DNA of 64,000 nucleotides from Streptomyces sp. SID12488 (lineage in GTDB: Bacteria; Actinomycetota; Actinomycetes; Streptomycetales; Streptomycetaceae). Positions 18,168-27,595 of this stretch are shown here, piece after piece. The stretch is taken from the NCBI RefSeq assembly GCF_010548275.1, contig NZ_JAAGLT010000001.1:186001-250000 (forward strand), read 5' to 3'. Both the position numbers and the translations under genes were made by a program. Position 1 is the stretch's first letter, and each line of letters starts with the position of its first letter. Below the pieces are notes generated by a model. That model saw only the letters and a list, made by a program, of their open reading frames with translations, searched no databases and was not told the DNA's origin.

Positions 18168-18301
18168 ACTCCGGTGACTGTGAATCGAGTTGCTTCCGTG
18201 TGCGCCGGAGAAAGCTGGAGACGGCTGCCTTCACCGCAGCGCTCATGACCGTGTGGGCCATGACGGTCTTCGTCGGTGTAACCACGATCGCCCGCCCCTA
18301 G
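18164..18301 (+). CDS. Small single-span membrane protein
   Basis: 45 residues from GTG 18164, again overlapping the upstream stop (GTGA). A charged N-terminus (VRRRKLE) is followed by one hydrophobic helix (FTAALMTVWAMTVFVGV). It is the last gene of the four-gene operon and stops 31 bases before a strong terminator. Confidence 0.65.
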   Translation: MNSGDCESSCFRVRRRKLETAAFTAALMTVWAMTVFVGVTTIARP

Positions 18302-18332
18302 CCCCTGCCCTTCGGGGTCCACCGGGCCAGAA

Positions 18333-18366
18333 CTGCCCTCCCCGCGGCGTGACGCGGGGAGGGCAG
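18333..18366. terminator. Strong bidirectional terminator hairpin
   Basis: A perfect 14-base stem (CTGCCCTCCCCGCG with its complement) and a 6-base loop lie between the convergent small-gene operon and the tricorn protease gene. Confidence 0.85.
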
Positions 18367-18401
18367 TCTCGTACCAGCCCGGCTCCTCAACCCGAGGCGC
18401 C

Positions 18402-21400
18402 CTACAGCTCCGGCAACCCCGGAGCCGTCTTGGCCGCCCGCTCCCCCAGCGACTCCAGCGCCAGCCGGATCGCCTCGTCCAGCTGCACGTCCCGCCCGGC
18501 GGCATGGTCCTGCGGAGTCTGTACCACCTCCACATCCGGATCGACCCCGTGGTTCTCGACGCCCCACCCGTAACCCTCCAGCCAGAACGCGTACTTGGGC
18601 TGGGTGACGAGCGTCCCGTCGACGAGCCGGTACCGGTTGTCGATGCCGATCACCCCGCCCCACGTCCGCGTACCGACCACAGGACCGATCCCCAGCGCCT
18701 TGATCGCCGCGTTCACGATGTCCCCGTCCGAGCCCGAGAACTCGTTGGCGACGGCGACGACGGGCCCGCGCGGCGCGTCCTCCGGGTAGCTGTACGGCCG
18801 TAGCCCGCGCGGCAGGTTCCAGCCGACGATCCGTCGCGCCAGCTTCTCGACGACCAGCTGGGACGTGTGCCCGCCCCGGTTCTCCCGGACGTCGACGACC
18901 AGCCCCTCCTTCGCGACCTCGATCCGCAGGTCGCGGTGGATCTGGGCCCAGCCGGGCGCCTGCATGTCGGGCACGTGCAGATAGCCGAGCCGCCCGCCGG
19001 ACTTCTCGGTGACGTACGCCCGCCGGTCGTTGACCCACGCGTGGTAGCGGAGCGGTTCCTCGTCCGCGAGGGGTACGACGACCACGTGCCGCGGATCGCC
19101 GCCGCCGGACGGCGAGATGGTCAGCTCGATGGGCTTGCCCGCCGTACCGACGAGCAGCGGGCCGGGTCCGGCGACCGGGTCGACGGGCTGTCCCGCGACC
19201 GCGACGATCGCGTCGCCCGGGCGTACCGCGACGCCGGGTGCGGCAAGCGGGGAGACGCCGTCGGGGTCGGAGGTCTCGGCGGGCAGGATGCGGTCGACGC
19301 GCCACAGGTGCGTGTCCTGGGGGCCGTCCCCGTGGCGGGAGATGTCTGCGCCGAGGAGGCCCTGCCGCTCGCCGTGACCGTGTCGGCCGCGCGGGGTGAC
19401 GTAGGCGTGCGAGGTGCCCAACTCGCCCTGGACCTCCCAGAGAAGGTCGACGAGGTCGTCGTGGGTGGCGACGCGTTCGAGGATCGGCCGGTAGCGGTCG
19501 AGGACGCCGTTCCAGTCGGTGCCGCCCATGTCCGCACGCCAGAAGTTGTCGCGCATGATGCGGCCGTTCTCGTCGTACATCTGCCGCCACTCGACGGCCG
19601 GGTCGACGCTCTGCCGTACGCGCGACAGGTCGACGGTGATGTTCGTGTCGCTCTCGTCGTCGTTCGAGGCGCGCCGGTCGCTGGGTACGACCTTCAGCTT
19701 GCCGTCGGTCCACAGCAGGACGCGTTTGCCGTCGCCGCTGACGGCGAAGTGGTCGGCGTCCCCGGCGAGATGCTCGATGCGGTTCTGGGCGAGGTCGTAC
19801 CGCTCCAGCTCGGTCTTCGGGTCGGGGTCGTCCGGGGTGGCCCGGGAGGTGCCGAGGACTCCGCGCACCGGGTGGCGCAGCCACAGGACGCCGTCCTTGG
19901 CGGCGCGCAGGTTGGAGTAGCGGGCGGCCTCGACGGGGAACGGCACGATGCGGTCGGCGAGCCCGTCGAGGTCGATGCGGGTGACCGGGGCGCCCTCGCT
20001 GTCCGGGGTCTCGTCCTTGTCCGGGGCCTCGAAGGGCCGCCCGTGCCGCTGCGGCCCGAAGGGCGAGGGCGTGGTCGCGGCGAGCGGGATGAGGTGCGGG
20101 CGCGAGCCGCCGACGAAGGCCAGGTCGAACACGTGCTCGTCGTAGACGGGGTCGAAGGACCGCGCCGACAGGAAGACGAGATGCTTGCCGTCGACGGTGA
20201 ACGCGGGCGAGTAGTCCCGGAACCGGAGCGGCGTCGCCTCCGTCACCGACAGATCGGTGGTGTTGGCGAGCTTGAGCTGACGCAGCGGATTCGGCCCCGG
20301 GTGGGACCAGGCCAGCCAGGCGGAGTCGGGCGAGAAGACGAGCCCGGACACATCACCGTCGCCGCTGCGGTCGACCTCGCGCACCTCCCCCGACTCCCGC
20401 TCGACGAGCAGGACACGCCCGTCGTGGGAGGCGACGGCGGCCCGGCTGCCGTCGGGCGCCATGGCGAGGCCGAGGACGCGCCCGAGCTGTCCGGCGGCGA
20501 GCCGGCGGGGAGTGGTCCCCGGTGCGACACCGGTCGCCGGGGCGAACTCCAGCGCGTCGTCGCCCTCCGCGTCCGTCACCCACACGGCCCACTCCTCGCC
20601 GTCCACGCGGAAGGCTCGGGGCAGCCGGGCCCGTACGCCGTGCCCGGAGGCGAGGACACGGGCGGGACCGGACCGGTGGGTGACCCAGTGCACGGCCCCG
20701 CGCACCCCGATGGCGCTGCCGCGTCCGGTGTGGTCGGGGGCGCCGGACCCGAACCACCGGGAGGCGCTCACAGGATGGGGCTGGAGGTCGACGCGCTGCC
20801 CGCCGAGCCGGACGTCGAGCCGACGCGGCTCGGCCCCGTCCAGGTCGTCGAGGAGCCACAGTTCACCGGCGGAGGAGTAGACGACACGGCTGCCGTCGCT
20901 CGCGGCGTGCCGGGCGTAGAAGCCTCCCCCATTCTCGGCTTCGCTCGAACGGGAGGTGCCCCCACCCGGGGTGTGCCGTCGCAGGTCGGACCCGTCCGCC
21001 AGGGACGAGTACAGCGCCCCTACCCCTTCGTGGTCGGACAGGAAGGCGATGCGCTCCCCGACCCACACCGGGTATTCGAGGTTCCCGTCGAGGTCGGCAT
21101 GCAGCCGTACGAACTCGCCGGCACCTTCCCCGTCGCGGACGTCCCGCTCGATCCACAACTTCCCCGCTGTGCCACCCCGATACCGCTTCCACCAGGCGGC
21201 CTCACGCCCCATCGGAGCGGAGAGGAGGACGGTCGCGGGACCGTGTGCGACATCGCCGACGGGCCCGTACGGCAGGACAGTCGCCGGACCGCCGTCGAGG
21301 GGCACGGCCCGGGCCCAGGAGCGGCGCAGGCTGGCCTGCCCCTGGGTGCTGATGGCGAGGACCCGTCCGTCCGGGGTCCAGCCGCGCACCTGGGTCCTCG

Positions 21401-21671
21401 AACTGCCCCAGTAGGTGAGCCGGTTGGTGGACCCGCCGTCGATCGGGGCGACATGCACCTCGGGTGCGCCGTCGCGGGTGGAGGTCCAGGCGAGGCGGGT
21501 GCCGTCCGGGGAGATACGGGGATGGTTCACCGGTACGTTGTCCGCGCTGACGCGCCAGGCCCGGCCGCCGTCGAGCGGGGCGACCCAGACGTCGTCCTCG
21601 GCGGTGAAGGCGACCAGGTCGCCGTGCAGATGCGGAAACCGGAGATACGCAGGCGAAGAGGGCTGAGTCAC
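18402..21671 (-). CDS. Tricorn-type protease (S41 family)
   Basis: 1089 residues from a GTG. Large cytoplasmic peptidase acting downstream of the proteasome on oligopeptides. The N-terminal two-thirds has beta-propeller repeats (for example NHPRISPDGTRLAWTSTRDG). Then come the catalytic TSHAY, a PDZ-like segment (GVAVRPGDAIVAVAGQPVD) and the S41 core with VVDVRENRGG, the nucleophile motif EFSGSDGD and TWGGVIGI. It looks complete. A 14-residue Gly/Ser/Glu insert at about residue 237-250 comes from a genomic repeat inserted in frame (see 20923-20963). Confidence 0.93.
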   Translation of the reverse strand: MTQPSSPAYLRFPHLHGDLVAFTAEDDVWVAPLDGGRAWRVSADNVPVNHPRISPDGTRLAWTSTRDGAPEVHVAPIDGGSTNRLTYWGSSRTQVRGWTPDGRVLAISTQGQASLRRSWARAVPLDGGPATVLPYGPVGDVAHGPATVLLSAPMGREAAWWKRYRGGTAGKLWIERDVRDGEGAGEFVRLHADLDGNLEYPVWVGERIAFLSDHEGVGALYSSLADGSDLRRHTPGGGTSRSSEAENGGGFYARHAASDGSRVVYSSAGELWLLDDLDGAEPRRLDVRLGGQRVDLQPHPVSASRWFGSGAPDHTGRGSAIGVRGAVHWVTHRSGPARVLASGHGVRARLPRAFRVDGEEWAVWVTDAEGDDALEFAPATGVAPGTTPRRLAAGQLGRVLGLAMAPDGSRAAVASHDGRVLLVERESGEVREVDRSGDGDVSGLVFSPDSAWLAWSHPGPNPLRQLKLANTTDLSVTEATPLRFRDYSPAFTVDGKHLVFLSARSFDPVYDEHVFDLAFVGGSRPHLIPLAATTPSPFGPQRHGRPFEAPDKDETPDSEGAPVTRIDLDGLADRIVPFPVEAARYSNLRAAKDGVLWLRHPVRGVLGTSRATPDDPDPKTELERYDLAQNRIEHLAGDADHFAVSGDGKRVLLWTDGKLKVVPSDRRASNDDESDTNITVDLSRVRQSVDPAVEWRQMYDENGRIMRDNFWRADMGGTDWNGVLDRYRPILERVATHDDLVDLLWEVQGELGTSHAYVTPRGRHGHGERQGLLGADISRHGDGPQDTHLWRVDRILPAETSDPDGVSPLAAPGVAVRPGDAIVAVAGQPVDPVAGPGPLLVGTAGKPIELTISPSGGGDPRHVVVVPLADEEPLRYHAWVNDRRAYVTEKSGGRLGYLHVPDMQAPGWAQIHRDLRIEVAKEGLVVDVRENRGGHTSQLVVEKLARRIVGWNLPRGLRPYSYPEDAPRGPVVAVANEFSGSDGDIVNAAIKALGIGPVVGTRTWGGVIGIDNRYRLVDGTLVTQPKYAFWLEGYGWGVENHGVDPDVEVVQTPQDHAAGRDVQLDEAIRLALESLGERAAKTAPGLPEL
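20923..20963. repeat. Streptomyces-type palindromic repeat inside the tricorn gene
   Basis: About 41 bases beginning CCTCCCCCATTCTCGGC and ending GGGAGGTGCCCCCA, with complementary outer arms. It resembles a repeat I know from many Streptomyces intergenic regions. Here it is translated as GGTSRSSEAENGGG within the protease and keeps the frame. Confidence 0.65.
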
Positions 21672-21765
21672 CCGATCACCCTAGGCAACGAGCCCGCCCC
21701 CGGACAGGGGTTTGGATCACTTCATCCACAACCCGCCAAAGACCCCGGCGCTCTGTTCACCCCGC

Positions 21766-22359
21766 TCATTTGCCCTCGACGGGCAGGCAGTTCGGGTTCT
21801 CCTGGCACCAGATGGTCCTCGTCACGGTGACGGTCACGGTCGGCGCGGGCTGTCCGTTGTCCGGCGGCTGCCAGGTGGCTGGCGTGGTGCGGGTCGGGGT
21901 GGCGGGCACGTCACAGTTGCCGAGGCCGCTGACGCGGAGCCACTGCCTGCCGTCGATCTTGACGGTGAGGTTCCCGCGTACGCACCTGCCGTTGACCGCG
22001 CGCGTCACCTTGCCTGCGACGGTGATGGCCTTGCCGTCCGTGGTCTTGCCCTCACAGTCGACGTCGGCGTAGGTGTTCTCGCTCGGCGAGGGCGAACTCC
22101 CGGACGCGGAAGACTTGTTGCCGTTGCCGCTGTTGCCGTTGTTGACCGATGCCGTGCAGGTGAGCCACTGGACGCCGACGTTCCGCCGCTCCAGCTCCTT
22201 CGTCATCGTCTGGTCGGTGGTGAGGGCCACGGTGGTCGAACCGAGCCCACCGGGATCACAGGCGACGACACCACCCGCGACGGCCAGCACGAGTCCGGCC
22301 ACCGCGACCGCCCTGCGGCGCCCGCGCGGCCGAAGCCTGATCCGCCTCAAAGCCACCAT
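21766..22359 (-). CDS. Secreted lipoprotein, unknown function
   Basis: 197 residues from ATG 22359. A positively charged start (RRIRLRPRGRRR) precedes a hydrophobic segment and the lipobox GVVACDPGG, so it is likely anchored on the outer face of the membrane. A Ser/Asn/Gly-rich linker separates two cysteine-containing beta-rich stretches (LTCTASVNNG, VDCEGKT, RCVRGNL, GNCDV), and the C-terminus is threonine- and valine-rich. No enzyme motif is seen. It follows rsmE on the same strand with a 113-base gap. Confidence 0.8.
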   Translation of the reverse strand: MVALRRIRLRPRGRRRAVAVAGLVLAVAGGVVACDPGGLGSTTVALTTDQTMTKELERRNVGVQWLTCTASVNNGNSGNGNKSSASGSSPSPSENTYADVDCEGKTTDGKAITVAGKVTRAVNGRCVRGNLTVKIDGRQWLRVSGLGNCDVPATPTRTTPATWQPPDNGQPAPTVTVTVTRTIWCQENPNCLPVEGK

Positions 22360-22472
22360 GGAAGGGCAGCCTGCCACCGTCCCGCCCAACACGGAAGGGC
22401 GTATACGGACATGCGCGCGAGCAACTTCGCGAAGGGGCGCCGGAGGACGAACCCCCGTACGGAGGAACGAGA

Positions 22473-23216
22473 TCAGGACCAGCGACCGGTACGGCCGAGC
22501 AGCAGCGCCGTCGCGGCGGTACCGGCGGTGGAGGTACGCAGCACACTGGCGCCGAGTCGGTACGCCTTCGCCCCCGCCTCCTCGAAGAGGGCCAACTCCT
22601 CGGGGGAGACGCCTCCTTCGGGGCCGACGACCAGCACGATCTCGCCGGCGGAGGGGAGTTGGGCGGTCGCGAGCGCGGCACTGCCGTACTCGCGGTCCTC
22701 GTGCAGTACGGCGGCGAAGTCGGCCCTGGCGAGCAGCGCGGCGACCTGCTTGCTCGACGCGGCGTCCGCGACCTCCGGGAAGCGCACCCGGCGGGACTGC
22801 TTGCCGGCTTCCCGGGCGGTGGCCCGCCACTTGGCGAGCGCCTTCAGTCCTCGGTCTCCCCGCCACTGTGTGACGCACCGTGAGGCGGCCCAGGGGACGA
22901 TGGCGTCGACGCCGGTCTCGGTCATCGTCTCGACGGCCAACTCGCCCCGGTCGCCCTTGGGAAGAGCCTGGACCACGGTGATACGAGGAGACTCCTGAGC
23001 CTCCTCAACGACCGCCCCGAGTCGCAGAACCAACTGGTCCTTGCCCTCGGCGGCGACGACCTCGCCCTCCGCCCAGCGCCCGGCCCCGTCGGTGAGGACG
23101 ACGGTCTCACCGGCCCGCATCCGCTTCACGGAGACGGCATGGCGCCCCTCGGGCCCGTCCAGGACGAACTGCCGGACGTCAGGGAGCTGCTCGACGACGA
23201 ACACGGGCGCGGTCAC
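22473..23216 (-). CDS. rsmE: 16S rRNA (uracil-1498-N3)-methyltransferase RsmE
   Basis: SPOUT-class methyltransferase, 247 residues from GTG 23216 (VTAPVFVVEQLP), which overlaps the upstream stop by four bases. An N-terminal PUA-like part contains HAVSVKRMRAGE. The knotted SAM-binding half has VVGPEGGVSPEEL and RLGASVLRTSTA at the usual positions. The longer frame to 23333 lies inside the preceding gene and is not family-like. Confidence 0.95.
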   Translation of the reverse strand: MTAPVFVVEQLPDVRQFVLDGPEGRHAVSVKRMRAGETVVLTDGAGRWAEGEVVAAEGKDQLVLRLGAVVEEAQESPRITVVQALPKGDRGELAVETMTETGVDAIVPWAASRCVTQWRGDRGLKALAKWRATAREAGKQSRRVRFPEVADAASSKQVAALLARADFAAVLHEDREYGSAALATAQLPSAGEIVLVVGPEGGVSPEELALFEEAGAKAYRLGASVLRTSTAGTAATALLLGRTGRWS

Positions 23217-24292
23217 GAGCTCGCACCCCCGCCCACCAACGCGGCCCGCGCGCCCTCGATCTCGTCCACCAGCACCCTCACCAGCTCCCCCGCCGGAAGC
23301 TCGCGAGCCATCCGGTGCCCCTGTCCCGCCCACAGCGCCATGCCCTGTGCGTCGCCGGACGCGGCGGCCTTCTTGCGGAGCGGCGAGGTGAGGTGGTGGA
23401 CCTCGGGGTAGGCGGCGGGGGCGTACGGGCCGTGCTCGCGCAGGAAACGGTTCACCAGTCCCCGGGCGGGCCGGCCGGAGAACGCGCGTGTCAGCTCCGT
23501 ACGGACGAAGAGGGGGTTGGTCAGCGCCTGCTTGTACACGGCGGGGGCGCCGGACTCCGGGGTGGCGAGGAAGGCGGTGCCGAGCTGGGCGGCGCTCGCG
23601 CCCGCGGCGAGGACGGCGGCGATCTGGCTGCCGCGCATGAGCCCGCCGGCGGCGACGAGGGGGAGGTCGACGCTCTCGCGGACCTGGGCGATGAGGGAGA
23701 GCAGCCCGATGGCGGAGCCGTCCGCCTCGGGGTTGTCACGATGGGTGCCCTGGTGACCACCGGCCTCGACACCCTGCACGATCACCGCGTCGGCCCCGGC
23801 CCGCTGCACGGCGAGGGCCTCCTCGACGGTGGTCGCGGTGACCAGGGTGAGGGTGCCGGCGCGGCGGAAGGAGTCCAGTACGTCGCTGCTGGGCACCCCG
23901 AAGTGGAAGGAGACGACCGGGACCGGGTTGTCGAGGAGTACGGCGAGCTTGGCGTCGTAGCCGTCGTCGCGTCCGCTGTCCGGGTCGCCGAGCTCGGTGT
24001 CGTACCAGGTGGCCTCACCGGCGAGCTGGTGGGCGTAGACCTTGACAGCAGCGGGGTCGGCGATCTCGGGCTGCGGCATGAAGAGGTTCACGCCGAACGG
24101 CCGCCCGGTGAGCCCACGCAACTTCTTGATCTCCTGGTACATCCCGTCCGCGGTCTTGTACCCGGCGGCGAGGAACCCGAGCCCGCCCGCCTCGGCGACG
24201 GCACCGGCGAGCTGCGGGACGGAGACGCCGCCCGCCATGGGGGCCTGCACGATCGGGTGAGGGAAGAGATCGGTCAGCGCGGAGGACGACAT
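23213..24292 (-). CDS. Nitronate monooxygenase (FMN-dependent)
   Basis: 359 residues of the 2-nitropropane dioxygenase/NMO TIM-barrel family, which oxidises alkyl nitronates. The sequence shows HPIVQAPMAGG at the start, AGGLGFLAAGYK, a GVEAGGHQGTH substrate/flavin motif near the middle, and LPLVAAGGLMRG in the phosphate-binding site. It overlaps rsmE by four bases and is probably cotranscribed with it. Confidence 0.9.
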   Translation of the reverse strand: MSSSALTDLFPHPIVQAPMAGGVSVPQLAGAVAEAGGLGFLAAGYKTADGMYQEIKKLRGLTGRPFGVNLFMPQPEIADPAAVKVYAHQLAGEATWYDTELGDPDSGRDDGYDAKLAVLLDNPVPVVSFHFGVPSSDVLDSFRRAGTLTLVTATTVEEALAVQRAGADAVIVQGVEAGGHQGTHRDNPEADGSAIGLLSLIAQVRESVDLPLVAAGGLMRGSQIAAVLAAGASAAQLGTAFLATPESGAPAVYKQALTNPLFVRTELTRAFSGRPARGLVNRFLREHGPYAPAAYPEVHHLTSPLRKKAAASGDAQGMALWAGQGHRMARELPAGELVRVLVDEIEGARAALVGGGASS

Positions 24293-24350
24293 GACGGCAT
24301 GTTGTCACGTCCCCACCACAAGTCCGAATCAGGCCCCTTCAGCGCGAAAG

Positions 24351-24383
24351 CGGGGTCCGGGGGCTCAGCCCCCGGACCCCGCC
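24351..24383. terminator. Long GC-rich hairpin after dnaJ
   Basis: A near-perfect 16-base stem (GCGGGGTCCGGGGGCT and its complement) lies nine bases downstream of the dnaJ stop on the minus strand. It is related in style to the intergenic repeats at 28417 and 37434. Confidence 0.75.
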
Positions 24384-24391
24384 CTCCACCA

Positions 24392-25525
24392 TCAGCGCCC
24401 GTTGAACGCGTCCTTCAACCGCGAGAACAACCCCTGCTGCCCAGGCTGGAACTGCCCCGTGGGCCGCTCCTCACCCCGCAGCTTCGCCAGCTCCCGCAGC
24501 AACCGCTCCTGTTCGGGATCAAGCTTCGAAGGAGTCATGACCTCGACATGCACCAGGAGGTCACCACGCCCACCGCCCCGAAGATGCGTAACCCCGCGGC
24601 CGTGCAGCGGAATCGACTGCCCGGACTGTGTGCCCGGACGGATGTCGACCTCCTCCAGCCCGTCCAGCGTCTCCAGGGGCACCTTCGTGCCCAGTGACGC
24701 CGCCGTCATCGGAAGGGTCACCGTGCAGTGCAGGTCGTCCCCGCGCCGCTGGAACTGCGCGTGCGGCAGCTCGTGGATCTCGACGTACAGGTCGCCGGCG
24801 GGACCACCACCGGGCCCCACCTCACCCTCACCGGCGAGCTGGATCCTCGTACCGTTGTCGACCCCCGCGGGAATCTTCACGGTCAGCGTCCGGCGCGACC
24901 GCACCCGCCCGTCACCGGCGCACTCGGGGCACGGCGTCGGAACGACGGTCCCGAACCCCTGGCACTGCGGACAGGGACGGGACGTCATGACCTGGCCCAG
25001 GAAGGACCGTGTCACCTGGGACACCTCACCCCGCCCGCGACACATGTCGCAGGTCTGGGCCGAGGTCCCCGGCGCAGCGCCCTCACCACTACAGGTGGCG
25101 CACACCACGGCCGTGTCGACCTGGATGTCCTTGGTGGTCCCGAAGGCGGCTTCGTCGAGCTCGATGTCGAGCCGGATCATCGCGTCCTGGCCGCGCCGCG
25201 TACGCGACCTCGGCCCCCGCTGGGACGCCGTTCCGAAGAACGCGTCCATGATGTCCGAGAAGTTCCCGAAGCCACCGGCTCCGAAGCCACCCGCACCGCC
25301 ACCCGCCTGCGAGAGGGGGTCACCGCCGAGGTCGTAGACCTGCTTCTTCTGCGGGTCCGACAACACCTCGTACGCGGCGTTGATCTCCTTGAACCGCTCC
25401 TGCGTCTTCGGATCGGGGTTGACGTCCGGGTGCAGCTCGCGAGCGAGCCTCCTGAACGCCTTCTTGATCTCGTCCTGGGACGCGTCGCGGCGCACGCCGA
25501 GTACGGCGTAGTAGTCCGTGGCCAC
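24392..25525 (-). CDS. dnaJ: Chaperone DnaJ (HrcA-linked copy)
   Basis: 377 residues from a GTG that directly abuts the hrcA stop (TAA then GTG). A J domain with HPD (RELHPDVNPD) lies at about 30-40, followed by a Gly/Phe-rich linker. Four CxxCxGxG zinc repeats follow (CATCSGEG, CDMCRGRG, CPQCQGFG, CPECAGDG) and the C-terminal substrate domain is intact. It is a DnaK cochaperone. The hrcA-dnaJ arrangement marks it as the heat-inducible copy separate from the dnaK operon. Confidence 0.97.
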   Translation of the reverse strand: MATDYYAVLGVRRDASQDEIKKAFRRLARELHPDVNPDPKTQERFKEINAAYEVLSDPQKKQVYDLGGDPLSQAGGGAGGFGAGGFGNFSDIMDAFFGTASQRGPRSRTRRGQDAMIRLDIELDEAAFGTTKDIQVDTAVVCATCSGEGAAPGTSAQTCDMCRGRGEVSQVTRSFLGQVMTSRPCPQCQGFGTVVPTPCPECAGDGRVRSRRTLTVKIPAGVDNGTRIQLAGEGEVGPGGGPAGDLYVEIHELPHAQFQRRGDDLHCTVTLPMTAASLGTKVPLETLDGLEEVDIRPGTQSGQSIPLHGRGVTHLRGGGRGDLLVHVEVMTPSKLDPEQERLLRELAKLRGEERPTGQFQPGQQGLFSRLKDAFNGR

Positions 25526-26542
25526 TTAAGACTCCGCCAGGATCTGTCCGACGTACCGTGCCACTGCGCGTACCGCTCCCATCGTTCCCGGGTAGTCCAT
25601 GCGGGTCGGTCCGACCACGCCGAGCTTGGCTACTGCCTCGCCGCCCGAACCGTAGCCGACCGACACGACGGACGTGGAGTTGAGTCCCTCGTATTTGTTC
25701 TCGTGACCGATTCGTACGGTCATGCTCGAATCCCCGGCCTCACCAAGGAGTTTGAGAAGTACGACCTGTTCCTCCAGAGCTTCCAGTACCGGCCGGATAG
25801 TGAGGGGAAAGTCATGTCCGAAACGGGTCAGATTGGCGGTTCCGCCGATCATCAGCCGTTCCTCGGCCTCCTCGACGAGCGTCTCCAGCAGAGTGGAGAG
25901 CACCGTCGCGACCGTGCCCCGGTCCTCCGCGTCGAAGGCGTCCGGGAGGTCCTGCACAAGCTGCGGCACGTCCGCGAAGCGGCGGCCCGCGACCCGGCTG
26001 TTGAGCCGCGCGCGTAGATCCGCCAGAGACGTCTCCCCGAAGGGCGCAGGGCAGTCGATCATCCGCTGCTCCACGCGGCCGGTGTCCGTGATCAGCACGA
26101 GCATCACGCGCGCGGGAGCGAGCGAGAGCAGCTCCACGTGCCGCACGGTCGACCGGGTGAGCGACGGATACTGCACGACGGCGACCTGCCGCGTGAGCTG
26201 GGCGAGCAGCCGAACTGTCCGCCCGACCACATCATCGAGATCGACGGCGCCGTCCAGGAAGTTCTGGATGGCGCGCCGCTCGGGCGCCGTCATCGGCTTG
26301 ACGCCGGCGAGCCTGTCGACGAAGAGCCGGTAGCCCTTCTCGGTCGGGATGCGCCCGGCGCTGGTGTGGGGCTGGGCGATGAAGCCCTCGTCCTCGAGCG
26401 CCGCCATGTCGTTGCGGACGGTCGCCGGCGAGACCCCGAGGTTGTGCCGCTCGGTGAGTGCCTTGGACCCGACCGGTTCCTCGGTGCCGACATAGTCCTG
26501 GACGATCGCGCGCAGCACTTCGAGCCTGCGTTCACTGAGCAT
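25526..26542 (-). CDS. hrcA: Heat-inducible transcription repressor HrcA
   Basis: 338 residues from ATG 26542 ([18 protein letters not shown]). An N-terminal winged HTH has [24 protein letters not shown], and a GAF-like C-terminal part ends with [19 protein letters not shown]. It represses heat-shock genes through CIRCE operators, with GroEL as the known corepressor. A CIRCE site lies about 100 bases upstream, so it is autoregulated. Upstream extension of the frame to 27007 is not plausible. Confidence 0.97.
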   Translation of the reverse strand: MLSERRLEVLRAIVQDYVGTEEPVGSKALTERHNLGVSPATVRNDMAALEDEGFIAQPHTSAGRIPTEKGYRLFVDRLAGVKPMTAPERRAIQNFLDGAVDLDDVVGRTVRLLAQLTRQVAVVQYPSLTRSTVRHVELLSLAPARVMLVLITDTGRVEQRMIDCPAPFGETSLADLRARLNSRVAGRRFADVPQLVQDLPDAFDAEDRGTVATVLSTLLETLVEEAEERLMIGGTANLTRFGHDFPLTIRPVLEALEEQVVLLKLLGEAGDSSMTVRIGHENKYEGLNSTSVVSVGYGSGGEAVAKLGVVGPTRMDYPGTMGAVRAVARYVGQILAES

Positions 26543-26642
26543 CGCGCACACCTCCAGCTGCTGTCGTCCCCTGTTGCGCCTACCCGCCACCCGGTCTCCC
26601 GCCCGGGCCGTCATCGGCTCTTCGACTCCGCATTGGCCTTCC

Positions 26643-26669
26643 CTGGCACTCTTCGTGTGCGAGTGCCAG
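26643..26669. promoter_or_regulatory. CIRCE operator (HrcA binding site)
   Basis: A 9-base inverted repeat, CTGGCACTC, nine spacer bases, GAGTGCCAG. This is the CIRCE architecture with GCACTC/GAGTGC intact. It lies between hrcA and the divergent MBL gene, so it may also affect the latter. Confidence 0.93.
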
Positions 26670-26784
26670 AGTTCCCCGGCCCAGTGTACGGCTGTCTGGT
26701 ACACCCCCGGCAAGGGCGGCCCGTGCCGACCTGCCGACGTGTACCGACCTGTCCTGCGATGTCGTGTCCGGCTAGCGTCGCCGT

Positions 26785-27564
26785 ATGAAGGTGACTTGGG
26801 AAGAGCCGAGGTGGGACGACCTGGGCTGGGAGCGCCTGGCGCCCGGGGTGGGCCGGTGCCGGCTCCCGGTCTGGGACTGCACTGTGGGGCTGGTGACCGG
26901 GCCGGGCGGCGCCCTGCTGATCGACTCGGGATCGAGCCTCGCGGAGGGCGCGAGACTGCGCCTGGAGGCTCAGGAACTCGCCGGCCGCCGTGTGGACTTC
27001 GTCGCACTCACGCATCCCCACTTCGATCACGTTTTCGGGGCGGCGGTGTTCGCGGGTGCGCATGTGTTCGCGGCGCCGGGCCCGAACGACGAATTCGGGG
27101 AAGTGGGGCGCGCGGCGTTGTGCGCGGACGCCGTACGCAACGGTCTGGACGCCCGTGCGGCGGAGGAGGCGGCGGACACCCTGGTGGTTCCGCATCAGCG
27201 GGTCCGGCGGAGTCTCACCGTCGAGCTGCACGCCGTCGAGCCGCACGACGGCCCGCAGGTCGTCGTCCTCAGTACCGTCGGCCCTGGCCACACCCGCAGC
27301 GACCTCGTGGCCGTCGTACCCGGTGACGACGACCCGACCGTCGTCTTCTGCGGCGACCTGGTCGAGGAGTCGGGCGAACCCCAGGCGGGCCCCGACGCCG
27401 TACCGTCGCACTGGCCGACGGCCCTCGACCGCCTCCTGGCCCTGGGCGGCGAGGACGCCCTGTACGTACCCGGCCACGGAGCGGTGGTGGACGCGGCGTT
27501 CGTCCGGTCCCAACGGGACGCCCTGGCACGCCGTTTCGGCGTGTCGCGAGAGCCGGTGACCTGA
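26785..27564 (+). CDS. Metallo-beta-lactamase-fold hydrolase
   Basis: 259 residues. It shows [12 protein letters not shown], the metal motif [12 protein letters not shown] near residue 76, a later [18 protein letters not shown] and a final VPGHGAVVD, the full set of MBL metal ligands. The substrate is unknown. It is divergent from hrcA across the CIRCE site and 31 bases upstream of the DUF3097 gene. Confidence 0.85.
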   Translation: MKVTWEEPRWDDLGWERLAPGVGRCRLPVWDCTVGLVTGPGGALLIDSGSSLAEGARLRLEAQELAGRRVDFVALTHPHFDHVFGAAVFAGAHVFAAPGPNDEFGEVGRAALCADAVRNGLDARAAEEAADTLVVPHQRVRRSLTVELHAVEPHDGPQVVVLSTVGPGHTRSDLVAVVPGDDDPTVVFCGDLVEESGEPQAGPDAVPSHWPTALDRLLALGGEDALYVPGHGAVVDAAFVRSQRDALARRFGVSREPVT

Positions 27565-27595
27565 CCGCACGGCCGCTTCTCCTATCGTCATCCGA

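Noticed and set aside
18867..21830. Long plus-strand frame of 987 codons across the tricorn gene
   Set aside because: High-GC antisense shadow of a clearly recognisable protease.
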